A stretch of DNA of 64,000 nucleotides. It comes from Pectinophora gossypiella (lineage: Eukaryota; Arthropoda; Insecta; Lepidoptera; Gelechiidae). Made by a program: the position numbers and the translations under genes. The stretch is from contig NC_065407.1 in assembly GCF_024362695.1 (NCBI RefSeq), positions 10,850,001 to 10,914,000 of the forward strand, given 5' to 3'. The notes below the pieces were generated by a model that saw only the letters and a program-made list of their open reading frames with translations, did not search any database and was not told the origin of the DNA. Shown one piece after another: positions 42,491 through 54,378 of this stretch (its first letter is position 1; every line of letters begins with the position of its first letter).

Positions 42491-43875
42491 GAACGCACTT
42501 ACACGGACATAATTTATTTTCAGTAAGTGTTTCGACGATATAACCAAAGATATGTCTACAAACTACTCAACAAATAATGTTAATGTGGAGTTAGAATAAT
42601 GTTAACTCGATATTGACACTTTGTTTTCACAGAGCGGGTGTCACGTTTTTTGCCCTCGCAGCGATGGACAAATGAGGGCATGAGTGGTGTCGACCTCGCT
42701 AATCACAGGATTACCCGCTAAGTCCCTTCAGGCCCCGGTGACGGACGCCGGACGCAGAAAATCCTATCCGCAAGTTTTTTGTCGACCGTATCGTTCGTCC
42801 GACGTTAACGTGACGTTCTAAACAAACATAGTTTACAACCCTCCAGATAAACTACACCCGGACATTTATCCCTACTCTAAATGTCAACAAGAAATGCATC
42901 TGGAGTAAATCTATCTTCAATCCAATTCCTTACATAATTCGATTTCCAAATCAAAAAATAGTTACAAGCTCTTCATTATACTTTGACAATGATTTATTAA
43001 CGTTTTTTTTTCACCTCATAATTTACCCGCAAAGTTCTCTGTAATCTGGTTACTGTGAGATTAACTTCGGATCTCTGAAATCCCTCGAATTTTGTTGTGC
43101 TTTTAATGTTTAGAATTAGCTGCGGCATGAGTGTTGGTGTTCAGTTGCTTCGCGGAGCATGAACCGAACTAATGCGGGACGTGACCGACAAACTTGTGCT
43201 GAGCTATATCGGTGCACGAGTTGATAAGTAGAGAGAGCTCGGAATCTCGGTGCTAAGCTATTTATTGCCATCTGTTCAGCTCAAGTTCGGGAGTAATCCA
43301 TTTAAAAGTGTCAGATTAAAGGGGGTCGGGTGAATTTGCTTAGGCGGGTTCGGTCAGCAATTTATGTCGGATCGCGCCACAGATGTGGTTCAGGCCGAGG
43401 CTTGCGGCGCTGTTTATAACAACAAAGGCGGAGTAATTAAACACTTAGATACGGGACCGGCGCGGGGATAATGCCGCCATACACAAATGCCCGGAAAACT
43501 TTTCAGTACAAACGCCACTTACACCGATAATAATTGGCCGACTGATGAAGTCGCCCCGCTCGACATCTTACAACGTGTTGCCGTGACTTGCCGCGCCGGC
43601 GCAACTTTGTAACCGCCTTTGATCTGGAAAATTTGAGGTCAGGCTCGAGATTAATCTGGATTCAACATTGTAATCCAGGGAGAAATTAGTTTTTACACTA
43701 ATCTACCCTTTACTACCAAGATTTCAAGTGTTTTTTTTTTAATTTAAGTTCCGAGTTTCTTTGATCGTATGATTTTCTTGGAGTTTTAAGACTAACAGCA
43801 GTACGCATTTTTTCCAAAGTATTGTTACGTTGTAATCTTTCACCACACCATCTGTGGTCAAAAAGGATTCCCTCT
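42491..43875. other. No gene recognised; GC-richer block 43120-43680
   Basis: 43120-43680 is strikingly GC- and CpG-rich for this window, yet no open frame of 60 codons or more crosses it. It may be regulatory or untranslated sequence of a neighbouring gene. No binding motif was defended. Confidence 0.3.
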
Positions 43876-44173
43876 TCTTCTTCTGCCATCAAACCTTGGT
43901 GTCAAGGTTATTATTTAGCCGTCAAAGGCCCCTGACATGGCTCATGTAACGGCTACTTGCTTTCTTCAGTAAGAAGTAACCGGGACCAACGGCTTAACGT
44001 GGCTTCCGAAGCACGGATCATCTTAGTTTCGGACAATCAGATAATCAGCCTGTAATGTCTTAACCAAACTAAGGGATCACAAAGTTAGTTTTATGATATG
44101 TCCCCTGGGGTTTCGAATCTGGGACCTCGGGATTGAAAGCTCAACGCTCTACCACTGGCCCACAGAGGCCGTG
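43876..44173 (-). mobile_element. tRNA-derived SINE, family B
   Basis: Reverse copy with head at the right end and body containing AACCGGGACCAACGGCTTAA. Possible short target repeat GATTCC on both sides. Confidence 0.75.
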
Positions 44174-44449
44174 AGAGATTCCATCTGGACCAATATTTGT
44201 GTAGAGCATACCAAATGTGATCATGCCACCAAACAACGGTTGAGCACGGCACTGAATGAGAACTATATTTGACGACATTGTCATTAAGTCCCGGCGGTTT
44301 TGACGTGAACCCATTTGCATTGGAAGCGAATGTTTCCCTGTATTGGTTTATTATTACTCTCGTATAACACTTGTTTGTACTATAAATATGTCGTCGGGTG
44401 GGCAGAGTCCGACGTTAAATTGTATTTAATCTCGGACTTCACTATGTAA

Positions 44450-44778
44450 TGAACGGCCTCCGTGGTCCAGTGGTTGAGCGTCGGGCTCACGATCCGGAGG
44501 CCCCGGGTTCAAATCCCGGTGGGGACATATCACAAAAATCACCTTGTGATCCCTAGTTTGGTTAGGACATTACAGGCTGATCACCCGATTGTCTGAAAGT
44601 AAGATGATCCGTGCTTCGGAAGGCACGTTAAGCCGTTGGTCCCGGTTACTACTTACTGATGTAAGCATGTAGTCGTTACAAGAACCATGTCAGGGGCCTT
44701 TGGCGGCTCTGTAATAACTCTGATACTAGGGTTGAAGAGGTTGGTATTCCACTTCACAACCCACACGATGAGAAGAAG
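44450..44778 (+). mobile_element. tRNA-derived SINE, family B, best-preserved head
   Basis: The head GGCCTCCGTGGTCCAGTGGT, the B box GGTTCAAATCCC and a GGGGACAT end can be folded like a tRNA. The anticodon position would read CAC. The target duplication is ACTATGTAA at 44441-44449 and 44779-44787. The 329-bp length and non-tRNA body show a SINE, not a tRNA gene. Confidence 0.85.
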
Positions 44779-44844
44779 ACTATGTAAATAGTATAAGAAA
44801 GTGCGTATATTATTTTATTATCTTTTTATTTCATTATTCTGGCT

Positions 44845-45080
44845 AGATGTGAGGAGTCGGTGGACAAACGCCGTCACAGAATGGTGGCCACGGAAAAGGA
44901 AAAGGTCAGTGGGCAGACCAGCCGGTGGTCAGATGACATCGTTGCAAACGCGGGATAGTTATATGAGATTAGCGCAGCATCGGAAACGATCAATGAAGCA
45001 AAACGAAAGAATGCAAGCAAAAAAGAGGGGGATTTCATCCTGCAGTTGGATGATGTGGGCTGATGGATAATGATGATGAT
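44845..45080 (+). pseudogene. RTE-like LINE C-terminal fragment
   Basis: The peptide RWTNAVTEWWPRKRKRSVGR and an end in WADG before a GATGATGATG tail resemble the terminus of lepidopteran RTE-like LINEs (compare 58552-58855). The upstream part of the 89-codon frame is unrelated, and the copy is 5'-truncated. Confidence 0.6.
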
Positions 45081-45222
45081 TCTGGATTCCTTTTATTTTT
45101 CTGATGGTTCATGTAATGTCACCACTGGAGCAGTATGCTGAAGTATACTCCTTATCCCTTTCGGTTTTTTGATGCGAGACCCATGCCCAACAGTGGGACT
45201 ACAGGCTTAGGCTGTTTATGTT
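45081..45222 (+). repeat. Diverged LINE/SINE tail
   Basis: Contains CCCATGCCCAACAGTGGGAC, a diverged version of the tail at 1258, 18595 and 52850. Confidence 0.45.
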
Positions 45223-46685
45223 TTGTCATTGTTGTTGCTATAGTGTTGCATAATCGTGTTAATGATATAGAGGTGGTTGGTTGACAACAGTAGGTAAACC
45301 TCTCGGGTTCAAACGTTTGTGGTTGGAATGTCGTTTAATTGGTATTGGCCTAATTATGTGTACTAGTGCAATCAAAACACTTTCAATTTTGTTTATGGTA
45401 CTGCTTATTATTATTCGCGCGGCTTATTATATGTTTGAAAATAATTTTGAATCAAGTGTTTTATTCAAATCGAAACAAAATTATCAAAGGTCTTTTCGTT
45501 ACATTTATTACTTTTCTAAGCCGTGTCTGTTAGAGGGGCGAGTGAAGGGATCGAAATACAGTCGTTTACAAAATTCGAATTGGCATCGGTTCCTCGTGCG
45601 GCCGACTCGGATAAAAGTTTAATAATAGGAAGAAGCCGATGGCAGAAGTTCTACGGGTAACGACGTTTATTCGCAAACTCAACCGTGGCGCGAATAAAAT
45701 CAACAACTGACGCGACTAGGCTGCACGGACTTGCGCCTCGCCTCTTAACATACTTCATACTCCGCAACTTAGAAAATAAGTTTAGATCTGGCACTCCTCT
45801 TTGCTATTAGGTACACTTGCAGTTTGACGTTATTCTGGAAGCGCTGAAAGTTTTGCATGTTTATAGACAACGCTCAAAACTAGTTTTGAACATTCATTTG
45901 AATTCAGCAATTCCGAATTTCATTTACTGCTTGCTCTTTAGACAAAAGGAGCAGAGAGCGAAAAGCGGACGTGAGATCAAAGGGGAGAATGCCAAGTGGT
46001 TAAAGCTAGTTACCTACGGCTGTAATTATTATTGTTCTGAGTCGAGTTTTCAATAATGTCAAAACGTCGGCTGTGTTCATTGAAACTGAATAATGTCCAA
46101 CATGTACAGAGTTCTAGGAAATAATTAGACAAAACGGTGGAGCAAGCAGGTAAACATTGTGGATTCGCGCCACGCTCGGGGCGCACGGAGCGCCTTAATC
46201 GGCTCCGAACCTAGTAAATAAGATCACTTAAATTCCGCACCCGTCGCCTTACATCCAGATACCACTGGCTAGTTCCGTTACGTATATGAACCCACACGTA
46301 ATTACACAAAAGAAATAGAACTAAAGAAACCGTTTAAACATTGCCCTCGGCCGGCCATTACATCCTGCTGAATAAACGTGGAATTACTTAAATCTACCGC
46401 TCCTCTAGTTATTAAGTTTAGTAGCCGTTAGGACAATGGGTAAGTTCTCTTTGTTCGTGAAGTTAGAAAGTACCTTCATCTGTTTATAATGGTAATAAAG
46501 TTGTGGAAAGTTGTTATTTGATGCTCCTCGGATTACAAACCAGTTTTTGAAGAATACTAGATGCAGTAAGTACATCACTGCTTAGGTACTGAAACTTCAA
46601 TAGTTTATGGCGTATCAAAAAGTTTGAGGTTTTATCCTGTTCATATAATTTTGACGTGACGCTTTTTTGACGTGACTTATTAGAC
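45223..46685. other. No gene recognised
   Basis: The frames at 45281-45622 (113 codons) and 45817-46056 (79 codons) have no recognisable domain, codon preference or exon borders. I leave them uncalled. Confidence 0.35.
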
Positions 46686-46925
46686 GCTGAGGGCTCTCAC
46701 CCGGTACAAAATTTAAGACAACAGGCCTGAGCGTGTCCAATTGGACGCAAACCTCGGCTCAGGGCGTTGTCTGAGGGGATCATATTTGAATGAATTAATC
46801 GACCCTAGTGAGTCGATAGCGGTAAGCCCCTCAGGCAATCATCAACCACACGGGGTCGATTTCGGGGTCCTTTAAGTGTTTGTTGTTGTGAGCTGATTGG
46901 CCGCCTCTATAGCTAGAGAAATCGG
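46686..46925 (+). repeat. Repeat family R4, longest copy
   Basis: Starts GCTGAGGGCTCTCACCCGG, continues through AATTAATCGACCCTAGTGAG and GGGGTCGATTTCGGGGTCC. Likely a LINE 3' region. Confidence 0.6.
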
Positions 46926-47814
46926 AGCATCAGGATCGTATATACATACTTTGGGCGCCGATACTTTTCACTACTATCTCTAAGCGGGTTGTATTCGGAA
47001 GCCGCAACTACCAGGGGATTTGGGTGGTGCGGAGCCGAATTGAAAAAAAAAAACTAATTTGAGTCATTGGGAAATGGTGCAGATTTTCATTGCTAAGGTA
47101 CCACGGATCTTTTCACATGAAAAGATTTTTTATCACTTGGAGACGATGGATTTGAGAGGGACTCGCCTGAGCGAAAAGCGAAAAGAGAGATGTGCGCAGA
47201 ACAATCAGATAAAGTAAAACTTTGTTCAGTGATTCGTTACTATTGTCAAACTTAGCCATTAAATCAGACCCACGAAATACGTAATCCGTAAGGTTTCGGC
47301 ATTTGTCACCTAAAGATTAAAGTAATAACTTTGTAATAGCCCCAAGTATTAAGTTGAAAGTTAATAGTCGATAAGGGAAAATCTGTAATCCCAAGATACG
47401 GTTCGTTAAGTCGTTTTAAGATTGGTTTTAAATCTATACCGTGCTGTTTATTGCAATGGATTTATTTATAAACTTAAGATAACTTATCAAAAGGGTCTGC
47501 ACCCATTCTTCTTTACAACATTAGAAAACGTTTACAAAATGTATGTAAAAGAAAACGTAGAGGGAAAATTATTATTTAGATGTCCGAATGCTGTGTCTCA
47601 TTTTGATAATATATAAATGAATGAGATGAAGGACCATTTCTTTATGTTTTTGTTTGTACAAGCTAGCTAATCCAAATCTTTACTTACTTAGGTACTTACT
47701 TATATTTCTGGACAAGTGTAGACTTTTAATGCAAATTGCGCTGTTAATAAATATGAATATTGATAATGGATCAATTTTATTTCGGGACTCTATAAGACGT
47801 GTGTGAATTGGGTC
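46926..47814. other. No gene recognised
   Basis: AT-rich spacer. Confidence 0.35.
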
Positions 47815-48115
47815 GTGTACTAGGTTCAAGATGAATTATGAAATTCTGATTACTAAATAAAGAGTTACTAAATGAAGAAACATTTTCTTTTTTCTATTTA
47901 ACTTATTTATGAATTTTAATCAAGTAAATAGTAATGATAAGAGTGGTATTAATAAACTAATCTCAGCTTTGAGACTGCGCTCCAGATCATGTCAATTTGA
48001 CAGTTCTTATATAAAAACAGAGACTTGGCATACAAATTCCATAGTAATTTCGTGTTTGACGTTTAGTAAAAAGTAACTGATTTGATAGTTGGAAACTACT
48101 TTATTGGAGAATTTG
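47815..48115 (+). repeat. Repeat family R2 with nested MITE fragment
   Basis: The R2 ends are present. The middle is replaced by about 85 bp (47941-48025) matching the left part of the element at 48814-48950 (GTGGTATTAATAAACTAATC). Confidence 0.6.
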
Positions 48116-48404
48116 GCATTGGAACAGTTTGTTCGAGTTGTAGAGATCGCCAAGTACTTTGTAAATAAGAAGTAGGTACTTAGTACGTATTACTGAATTA
48201 AGATTTGATTTCTTTTTTGTAAACTCTTCTACACTTTTTGTAGCTTATTTGAATATTAACTTACACTATATTTATTGTGTGCGACAATGTATTCGTACCA
48301 CCAAAATGTGGAGTTATAAAAATATAGAAGTGGGTATTATGTATTTAACATGGGACAGGGTAAGAGGACAACATACGTCCCTAAATATTCAAATTTTATA
48401 CTTA

Positions 48405-48770
48405 ATAGGGTACTTTCCAACTAGTCAATTCAGTTACTTTTATTAAACGTAAAAACACGAAATTACTATGGAATTTGTATGAAAAAAAGCACACTGTGAC
48501 GTCATAGAAAAACGTGACAAAGTCACTGACGATGTCAATCACAATGTCACACATATTATTACATTTTTCTTTATTAAATTCATGAATAAGGCCGCCAGAT
48601 TGAGCTGTATATTTCATCCATGTGTTTTGTATGTTGTGTGCAATAAAGTATATTTGATTTGTATTGTAACAAGTTAAATAGAAAAAAGAAAATATTTTTT
48701 GTCATCTTCAGATCTGTCTATTAATTAGTAATTCTATAATTTATCTTTGACCTATAAAACTAACTGAGTT
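48405..48770 (-). repeat. Repeat family R2, reverse, split by a LINE tail
   Basis: R2 sequence at 48405-48590 and 48675-48770 is separated by about 80 bp with GCAATAAAGTATATTTGATT, a LINE-type polyadenylated end also seen at 62027-62063. Confidence 0.6.
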
Positions 48771-48813
48771 TATTTATTTACAGTTACAAAAATAGCTGAT
48801 GAAAGATAGACTA

Positions 48814-48950
48814 AGGGTGGTATTAATAAACTAATCTCAACTGTGACTGCCCTCAAGATGATGCTCAAGTCCCTCTTTTTATATAAGAACTGTCACATTG
48901 ACATGATCTTGAGGGCGGTCTCGAAGCCGAGATTAGATTATTAATGGCCC
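48814..48950. mobile_element. Short palindromic MITE, family M6
   Basis: Left GTGGTATTAATAAACTAATC and right GATTAGATTATTAATGGCCC are imperfect inverted ends of about 25 bp. Inner arms CTCAAGAT / ATCTTGAG also pair. Confidence 0.6.
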
Positions 48951-49325
48951 CGATTCCTGCAGACACCGCCTAATTTTATTTTAAGTTATATCCGTCATTT
49001 TCATATCCGTCGAAAAGGAAAGGGACGGATGATTCACAGCTCTTAATTTTAGGAAGAATGAGTAAATGAATGAATAACCCGGGCGAATCAAAAGGTACGT
49101 CGCTGGTATGCAATCCGTTTGACGTGCTGTCTACTTAACTGTGTCGGGTTATTGACGGATGTAAAATTTTTAGACGGTTGGTTTAGATTTGTGCTTAAAA
49201 TTGACGTGTGTTCCATAAATTTTATGCTTGTCGATTACCCGTCCCTTTCCTTTTCGGCGGATAAGAAAATGACAGATATAACTTAAAATAAAATTAGATG
49301 GTATTTACAGGAATTAGCACCAATA
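48944..49325. mobile_element. Long-TIR MITE, family M4, best copy
   Basis: Inverted arms of about 80 bp: TTTTATTTTAAGTTATATCC near 48974 and its complement near 49290. No open frame. Abuts or overlaps the M6 element by a few bases. Confidence 0.8.
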
Positions 49326-49697
49326 CCACACTAACTGCTATATTAGGATACCACATAAACATCTGAGTAAAAAGCTAACTTAGACATTAGAAAGTTACAG
49401 TGGAGTAGTGTGCTGGATATATTTTCAGTAGAGAGCGAGCTAGTGATCCTACCGTCCAACTTTGTAGGTTTATTGTCTCGGCCTGAATTAAAAAAGTTTC
49501 ACTCAATTGCTTTCCTAATACATTGAACACATTTTACAGTTGCAGACGGAATGAAGTAAAGCATACGTATATTCATGAAAATACTCATAAGTACTTAAGG
49601 ACTATCGTATTCTGAAACCTTTGTGGAGGGACAATAATTATCTGGCATGGTATTTAACGTAGAGTAACGTAGACTCTATATTTTTACGTTATAATTA
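49326..49697. other. No gene recognised
   Basis: AT-rich spacer. Confidence 0.35.
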
Positions 49698-49860
49698 TAC
49701 AGTTAGTGGACATGATTCTGAGTTAATATACAGTGGAATTTTCCGTCGGAAAATTCACGATTTTTACTTATATTTTTTAAATTCCACTTGATATTAACTC
49801 AGAATAATCAGCTGAATCATCCTTCTCAGTATTCGTTACGATGTCACTTACACCCCGTAC
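49698..49860. mobile_element. Hairpin MITE, family M1, internally deleted
   Basis: Both arms and the right terminus are present, with a shortened loop and left terminus. Confidence 0.7.
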
Positions 49861-49891
49861 AAGTACATACGGTAGCCATACAAGTAGGTAT

Positions 49892-50120
49892 AGGTGTTAG
49901 TGACACTGTAATGACCCTGTAACGAACAGGAACTTGAAGGGGATGATTTAGACCATGATTCTGAATGGATACCAAGTGGAATTTCCTGTCGGAAAAATCA
50001 TGAAAATGTTATTGTTTTTTAAATTATTTTTAGTTCCATACTTTTGCGACGGAAAATTCCACTTGATATCAACTCAGAATCATGGTCTGAATCGTCCCTC
50101 AAAGTTTTCGTTACGATGTC
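49892..50120. mobile_element. Hairpin MITE, family M1
   Basis: Near-complete copy with arms around TTTTGCGACGGAAAATTCCA. Only 30 bp after the previous copy. Confidence 0.8.
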
Positions 50121-50649
50121 ATGCATGAAATGCAGACTCATGGATTAATGCCACAATTCACATATTGAATCGGATTATGCTGTGTTTTATAATTCAATTA
50201 CGCAAATGCAATTGTTTACATACACATGCTGCAATAAAGCGATGTGGTTCAAATGTAGGCTACTTTCCATTCTCATGCGTTGGTACAGACAGAATAAGTT
50301 TTTTAATTATTTGTTAGTTCAATATAAGTGTTTTGTGGATGGGTAGGTATTAGATACGGCTATTAACCATTGATACGCATATGCTTACAAGTAGATAAAT
50401 AGTTTTTAAACAACAATGATAAACACAAGTAGGTACTTACCTATAAGTAGATATAGATATATTATAGATGTATACATTGTTGTTTTCCGTAAGCAAAAGG
50501 TTTCGCTTTGGCGTTTCCCTATGTTATCTATAACTACCAATTTGTCATCATGATTACCTCCAGGTGGGTTGAAATGGCCACATCGAAACAATTGGGTATT
50601 TGACTGGGTCAAAAACAAATCATAAAATGCTAATCTAGAAATAGAGGCC
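50121..50649. other. No gene recognised
   Basis: Includes part of a 100-codon minus-strand frame (50406-50708) without motifs, running into repeat R2. Confidence 0.35.
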
Positions 50650-50870
50650 TGTCCAAAAAGAGCAAAAATCAGTCTCATTTTACTTTTCGACTTATTTTTG
50701 AATTTCATTTATGAATTAAATAACAATGAGTAACGACGTTTGACCGCTTTTATTGATGACGTCACAGGACAGCATTTCTATACAAACTCGAAAGAAAACT
50801 TTCGTTTTGACGTTTCGTAAGAAGTATCTCATTTGACTAGGTTGTCAAATAGCCTATTCATCTAAGAAAG
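50650..50870 (-). repeat. Diverged R2-related repeat
   Basis: Keeps TTATTTTTGAATTTCATTTA, GATGACGTCA and the TTTTGACGTTTCGTAA-type end. Confidence 0.5.
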
Positions 50871-51430
50871 CAATATTGCTATTTAACATTTGTTTGCATT
50901 ACGCACTTACTGTCATAGGCGCCATTTTAACCCCCCAGATGTAAGGATTCATTTCCAGACATATATCCTTACCGTTTTAATTATTCTCTCCAGTCTATTG
51001 TCTATAACATAACATAACGAATACTTTATTGCTCGAACAAAAACAAAACAAAAGAGAAATAGAAAGAGTGCAAATGGCTATCTGAAGAAAGCACGATTCA
51101 AATTGTTCTGTGGTCTGTATAATTAAATCAAAAGTGACTTTATAACGAATCTTCCCTTAAATCCTGTGACTGAAAGCACTCTCGTTTTCAATCGTTGTAT
51201 TCCGTAGAGAGATGGTCAGTATTCTGTATGCAAATTGTGACCCGGCGCGCTCGGCACTCACTTCCAATTTTCGAAGGACGATTGATTGCGGCATTCATTA
51301 CTTACCATCTATTCAGTACTTATAATAAGTCTTCTATATTTTATATGATCTCCCTTTTATAACGTATTTATAGTGTTTGTAATATGACGTGTCACCACAC
51401 ATAGGATTAACAAAACGTTCAGGAACTTTT
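50871..51430. other. No gene recognised
   Basis: No coding or repeat assignment. Confidence 0.35.
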
Positions 51431-51700
51431 TTTTGTTCTTTTATTGTAGACCTATCTTCGATACCATTTTCAAGTGGACCGGGCCAATAGGGAGCGCTGA
51501 AGGCTCTCACTCACCCAACCAACAGAATCAGCATCATTTATTCAACGCAATTATCATAGATAAACTTGTTGAAGGTCAATTTAACATTTTTGAATCTACG
51601 TCATTTCACGATAAGCAAGGTGTTATGGCTGAGGAGAAAAAATGACAAGAAACTGTAACAGCAACACATCTTTTAACTCAATGTAGTATACATTACAAGT
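51431..51700 (+). repeat. LINE-like debris with an R4 stub
   Basis: R4 beginning (GGAGCGCTGAAGGCTCTCAC) at about 51491, followed by a frame ending GVMAEEKK and a stop. The second part resembles LINE ends common in Lepidoptera. Confidence 0.35.
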
Positions 51701-51899
51701 TATTCAATAACTAGAGAAACACAATTAATACAATAAACTTGCAGGCGATGGGTTGGTACTTATCTTGCTTGTCTTTTATTTTCCTTTGGCTAAGACGTTG
51801 CTAAAATCACCTGATTGTCTGAAAAAGGAACTTTTTCGTTGGTTCCGGGCTAGCAGCTCTACCACCTCCACCAACCAGCACTAGACCAGTGTGGTGGAG

Positions 51900-51962
51900 T
51901 GTGCTCCATATTGCCTCCGCTTGATTGAGGGGATGCCTGTGCCCAGAAGTGGGACGTACCTA
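51900..51962 (+). repeat. Detached LINE/SINE tail fragment
   Basis: TTGATTGAGGGGATGCCTGTG and AGTGGGACGTACCTAC match the tail at 1258 and 18595. Confidence 0.5.
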
Positions 51963-52201
51963 CAGGTGTTTGTGACATCAAAAACAATACTGAAGGGGAT
52001 GATTCAGACCATGATTTTGACTTGATATCAAGTGGAATTTTCTGTCGCAAAATTCATGACTTCTTTAATGTTATTTTTTAAATATTTTCTGCTCCATACA
52101 TACAGACTTTTGCGACGGAAATTGCACTAGATATCAACTTAGATTCATGGTCTGAATCATCCCTCAAAGTTTTCGTTACGATGTCACTAATACCCTGTAT
52201 A
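51963..52201. mobile_element. Hairpin MITE, family M1
   Basis: Near-complete copy. Left end GGTGTTTGTGACATC, right end GATGTCACTAATACCCTGTA. Confidence 0.8.
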
Positions 52202-52614
52202 AGGTATTTATGTTTGTTTTTAATAGGGTGCGGATTAGCTACAATCATAAAATGAATAAGTTTTTAGTTGCTTTATTGAGATGGTCGTAAAATAAACTAG
52301 CATGTAGATCTCATCTCATATTGTTGGGTTAGCTCTCATGTGGCTAGTGAGTGGAGTTTCCTGGACTTGCGGCCGGCAACAGTTGAAGTTTCAAGTACCT
52401 CGGAGGCCTTTGACCTCACAAGTGCCAGGAGAGTGGTTTTACTAAGATAAGAGAAAAGAATTACATAACATGGCGTCACGCCTGTATCCCCGAAGGGGTA
52501 GGCATAGGTGTATAGTACGTATATACATTATACACACTCCTCGCCAACTATGTTTAGGTCCCATGTAAAAGATCCCATGCTCGCACGAGCACACCCCGGA
52601 CAGATCATACAAAA

Positions 52615-52920
52615 TACCTCGTCTTACAAGTGCTCACAATCTGGAGGTCCGGGTTCGATTCGCCATGGGGACATTGTCGAAATCACTTTGTGAGACTGTC
52701 CTTTGTTTGGTAAGGACTTTTCAGGCTTGAATCAGCTGATTGTCCGAAAAAGTAAGATGATTCCGTGCTTCAGAGGGCACGTTAAGCCGTTGGTCCCTGC
52801 TGTCTCCACCGACCCGCAGTGGAGCAGCGTGGTGGAGTATGCTCCATACCCCCTCCGGTTGATTGAGGGGAGGTCTGTGCCCAGCAGTGGGACGTATATA
52901 GGCAGTTTATGTACACAGAC
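52615..52920 (+). mobile_element. tRNA-derived SINE, family B variant with LINE-like tail
   Basis: B box GGTTCGATTCGCC and the family B body are followed at about 52845 by the GATTGAGGGGAGGTCTGTGC tail shared with a LINE. The start of the head is diverged. Confidence 0.7.
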
Positions 52921-53472
52921 ATTAAGGTTATCGTACACGCGCATTTGTGTGTGTGGTATCTGACGCCTATACGATTGAAGACTAAACTATGTCCGAAGGG
53001 GGGTAGACATAGCTCAGCTGCTTATGGGTAGCGGAGAGTTGCCGTTCTATACGTAGTATTATTCCTTATTCTATGGCGCGAGTCTATAGCCATTAACCGG
53101 GTTTTGTTGTTTATTATCTCATCATCCATCATATCATCCCATTGCTCAATAAAAGGCCCTGATACCAGGGCTGATGAAGTTGATAATCGACCGCATAATC
53201 TACACGATAGAAGAAGATCCCACTGTTGAGCTAAGGTCACATCGCAGTGGTTGTTGGGATGGATCTTCGTCTGGTAAAAACCACAACCTCCTTACAGCAA
53301 TCTCAAATAAAACATATAACATATAAAACTAATTGTCGTTAATCATTTCATCCACCACTAGCGTCGGATTAATCTGCTCAGTGTAAAGTTCCACAGACGA
53401 ACTTTGTTCAATCATTTACTCTGAAGAAATTCAAATTTTTATGAAGTTTCTCGGAGATAATTTTCTTTATGA
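52921..53472. other. No gene recognised
   Basis: Some LINE-like text near 52990-53100, otherwise unassigned. Confidence 0.35.
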
Positions 53473-53540
53473 GCCCCTTTTGATGCAGATAGTGAATATG
53501 TTAAAAGCCCCTTTTGATGCAGATAGTGAATATGTTAAAA
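53473..53540 (+). repeat. Perfect 34-bp tandem duplication
   Basis: Unit beginning GCCCCTTTTGATGCAGATAG at 53473-53506 is repeated without change at 53507-53540. Confidence 0.9.
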
Positions 53541-53554
53541 ATATCATTTATTTG

Positions 53555-53715
53555 CGAGGAAATTCACACTCGAGAAATGAGTTTCGGAGCTATGTGACCT
53601 AACAAGTGGCCTGGTTTTCCCTTCGGATTGGAAGGTCAGACAGGCATTCGCTTCTGTAAAAACCGGACCTGTTAAATCTTCAGGTTAGGTAAGGGGACCA
53701 CGTGAAAACGGAATA
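53555..53715 (+). mobile_element. tRNA-derived SINE, family A, 3' part
   Basis: Lacks the tRNA head. Keeps CTGGTTTTCCCTTCGGATTG and AAATCTTCAGGTTAGGTAAG. Confidence 0.7.
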
Positions 53716-54378
53716 ACATTAAAATGTTTATTTTTTTATAATTGACATTTTAATTTTAGTATGCTTATTGTAGCCCATGCAGTTTCCTTTTCTATTAATG
53801 TGATTTCCTTTTCTGTTTCTTACCGAAAAGTGAATGCCATCCGAGGTACACCTATGAGAAGAAAAAATAAGTAAGCATATTTACAGTGGAAGGGCATTAA
53901 CTGTTCTTGAGTTTTGATTAAGAGAGAAAAATATGAGGAGAACAGTAAGGCCGCAATTCGACATGCGAGCGGCCTGAAAAAAATCCTTTTCGAATCCACC
54001 CTGAATACTTTTAAGCAGCATCAAGCATGAATAATTACCTAAGTAATGTTAAAACCTTCATTGACGTTAATTGTTATTAGGTAGACGGCATCCAAAGTCT
54101 AAATGTCATATAATTATAACTCGAAAACGACAAAGGTCAATGGCCCGTAATCGGATTCAATGATTACTGAGTAATCGGATGCAAGTTTTAATTTTATTTA
54201 GCTGGTAGACTGGGAGTAAAGAAAACCAAGAACAAAGTGCGTTTAACTGATTTTATCCCGGTAAAATTCGACTAGTATTATGTCTACTCCGACATGCTCA
54301 TCAAATTTGATAAAACAGTCCACGTGATGAGTGCAGCCGTGTACAACAGGCCAGACATTACCGACTCTCTTATTTTAA
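53716..54378. other. No gene recognised
   Basis: AT-rich spacer. Confidence 0.35.

Noticed and set aside
44454..44527. Functional tRNA gene
   Set aside because: The A and B boxes and a plausible fold are there, but the unit continues into a dispersed body with a target duplication, so it is a SINE head.
45281..45622. 113-codon frame as a membrane protein gene
   Set aside because: Hydrophobic because the DNA is AT-rich. No family motif, splice borders or conserved start could be defended.
50406..50708. 100-codon minus-strand frame
   Set aside because: Part of it lies in the diverged R2 repeat, and the rest shows no coding character.
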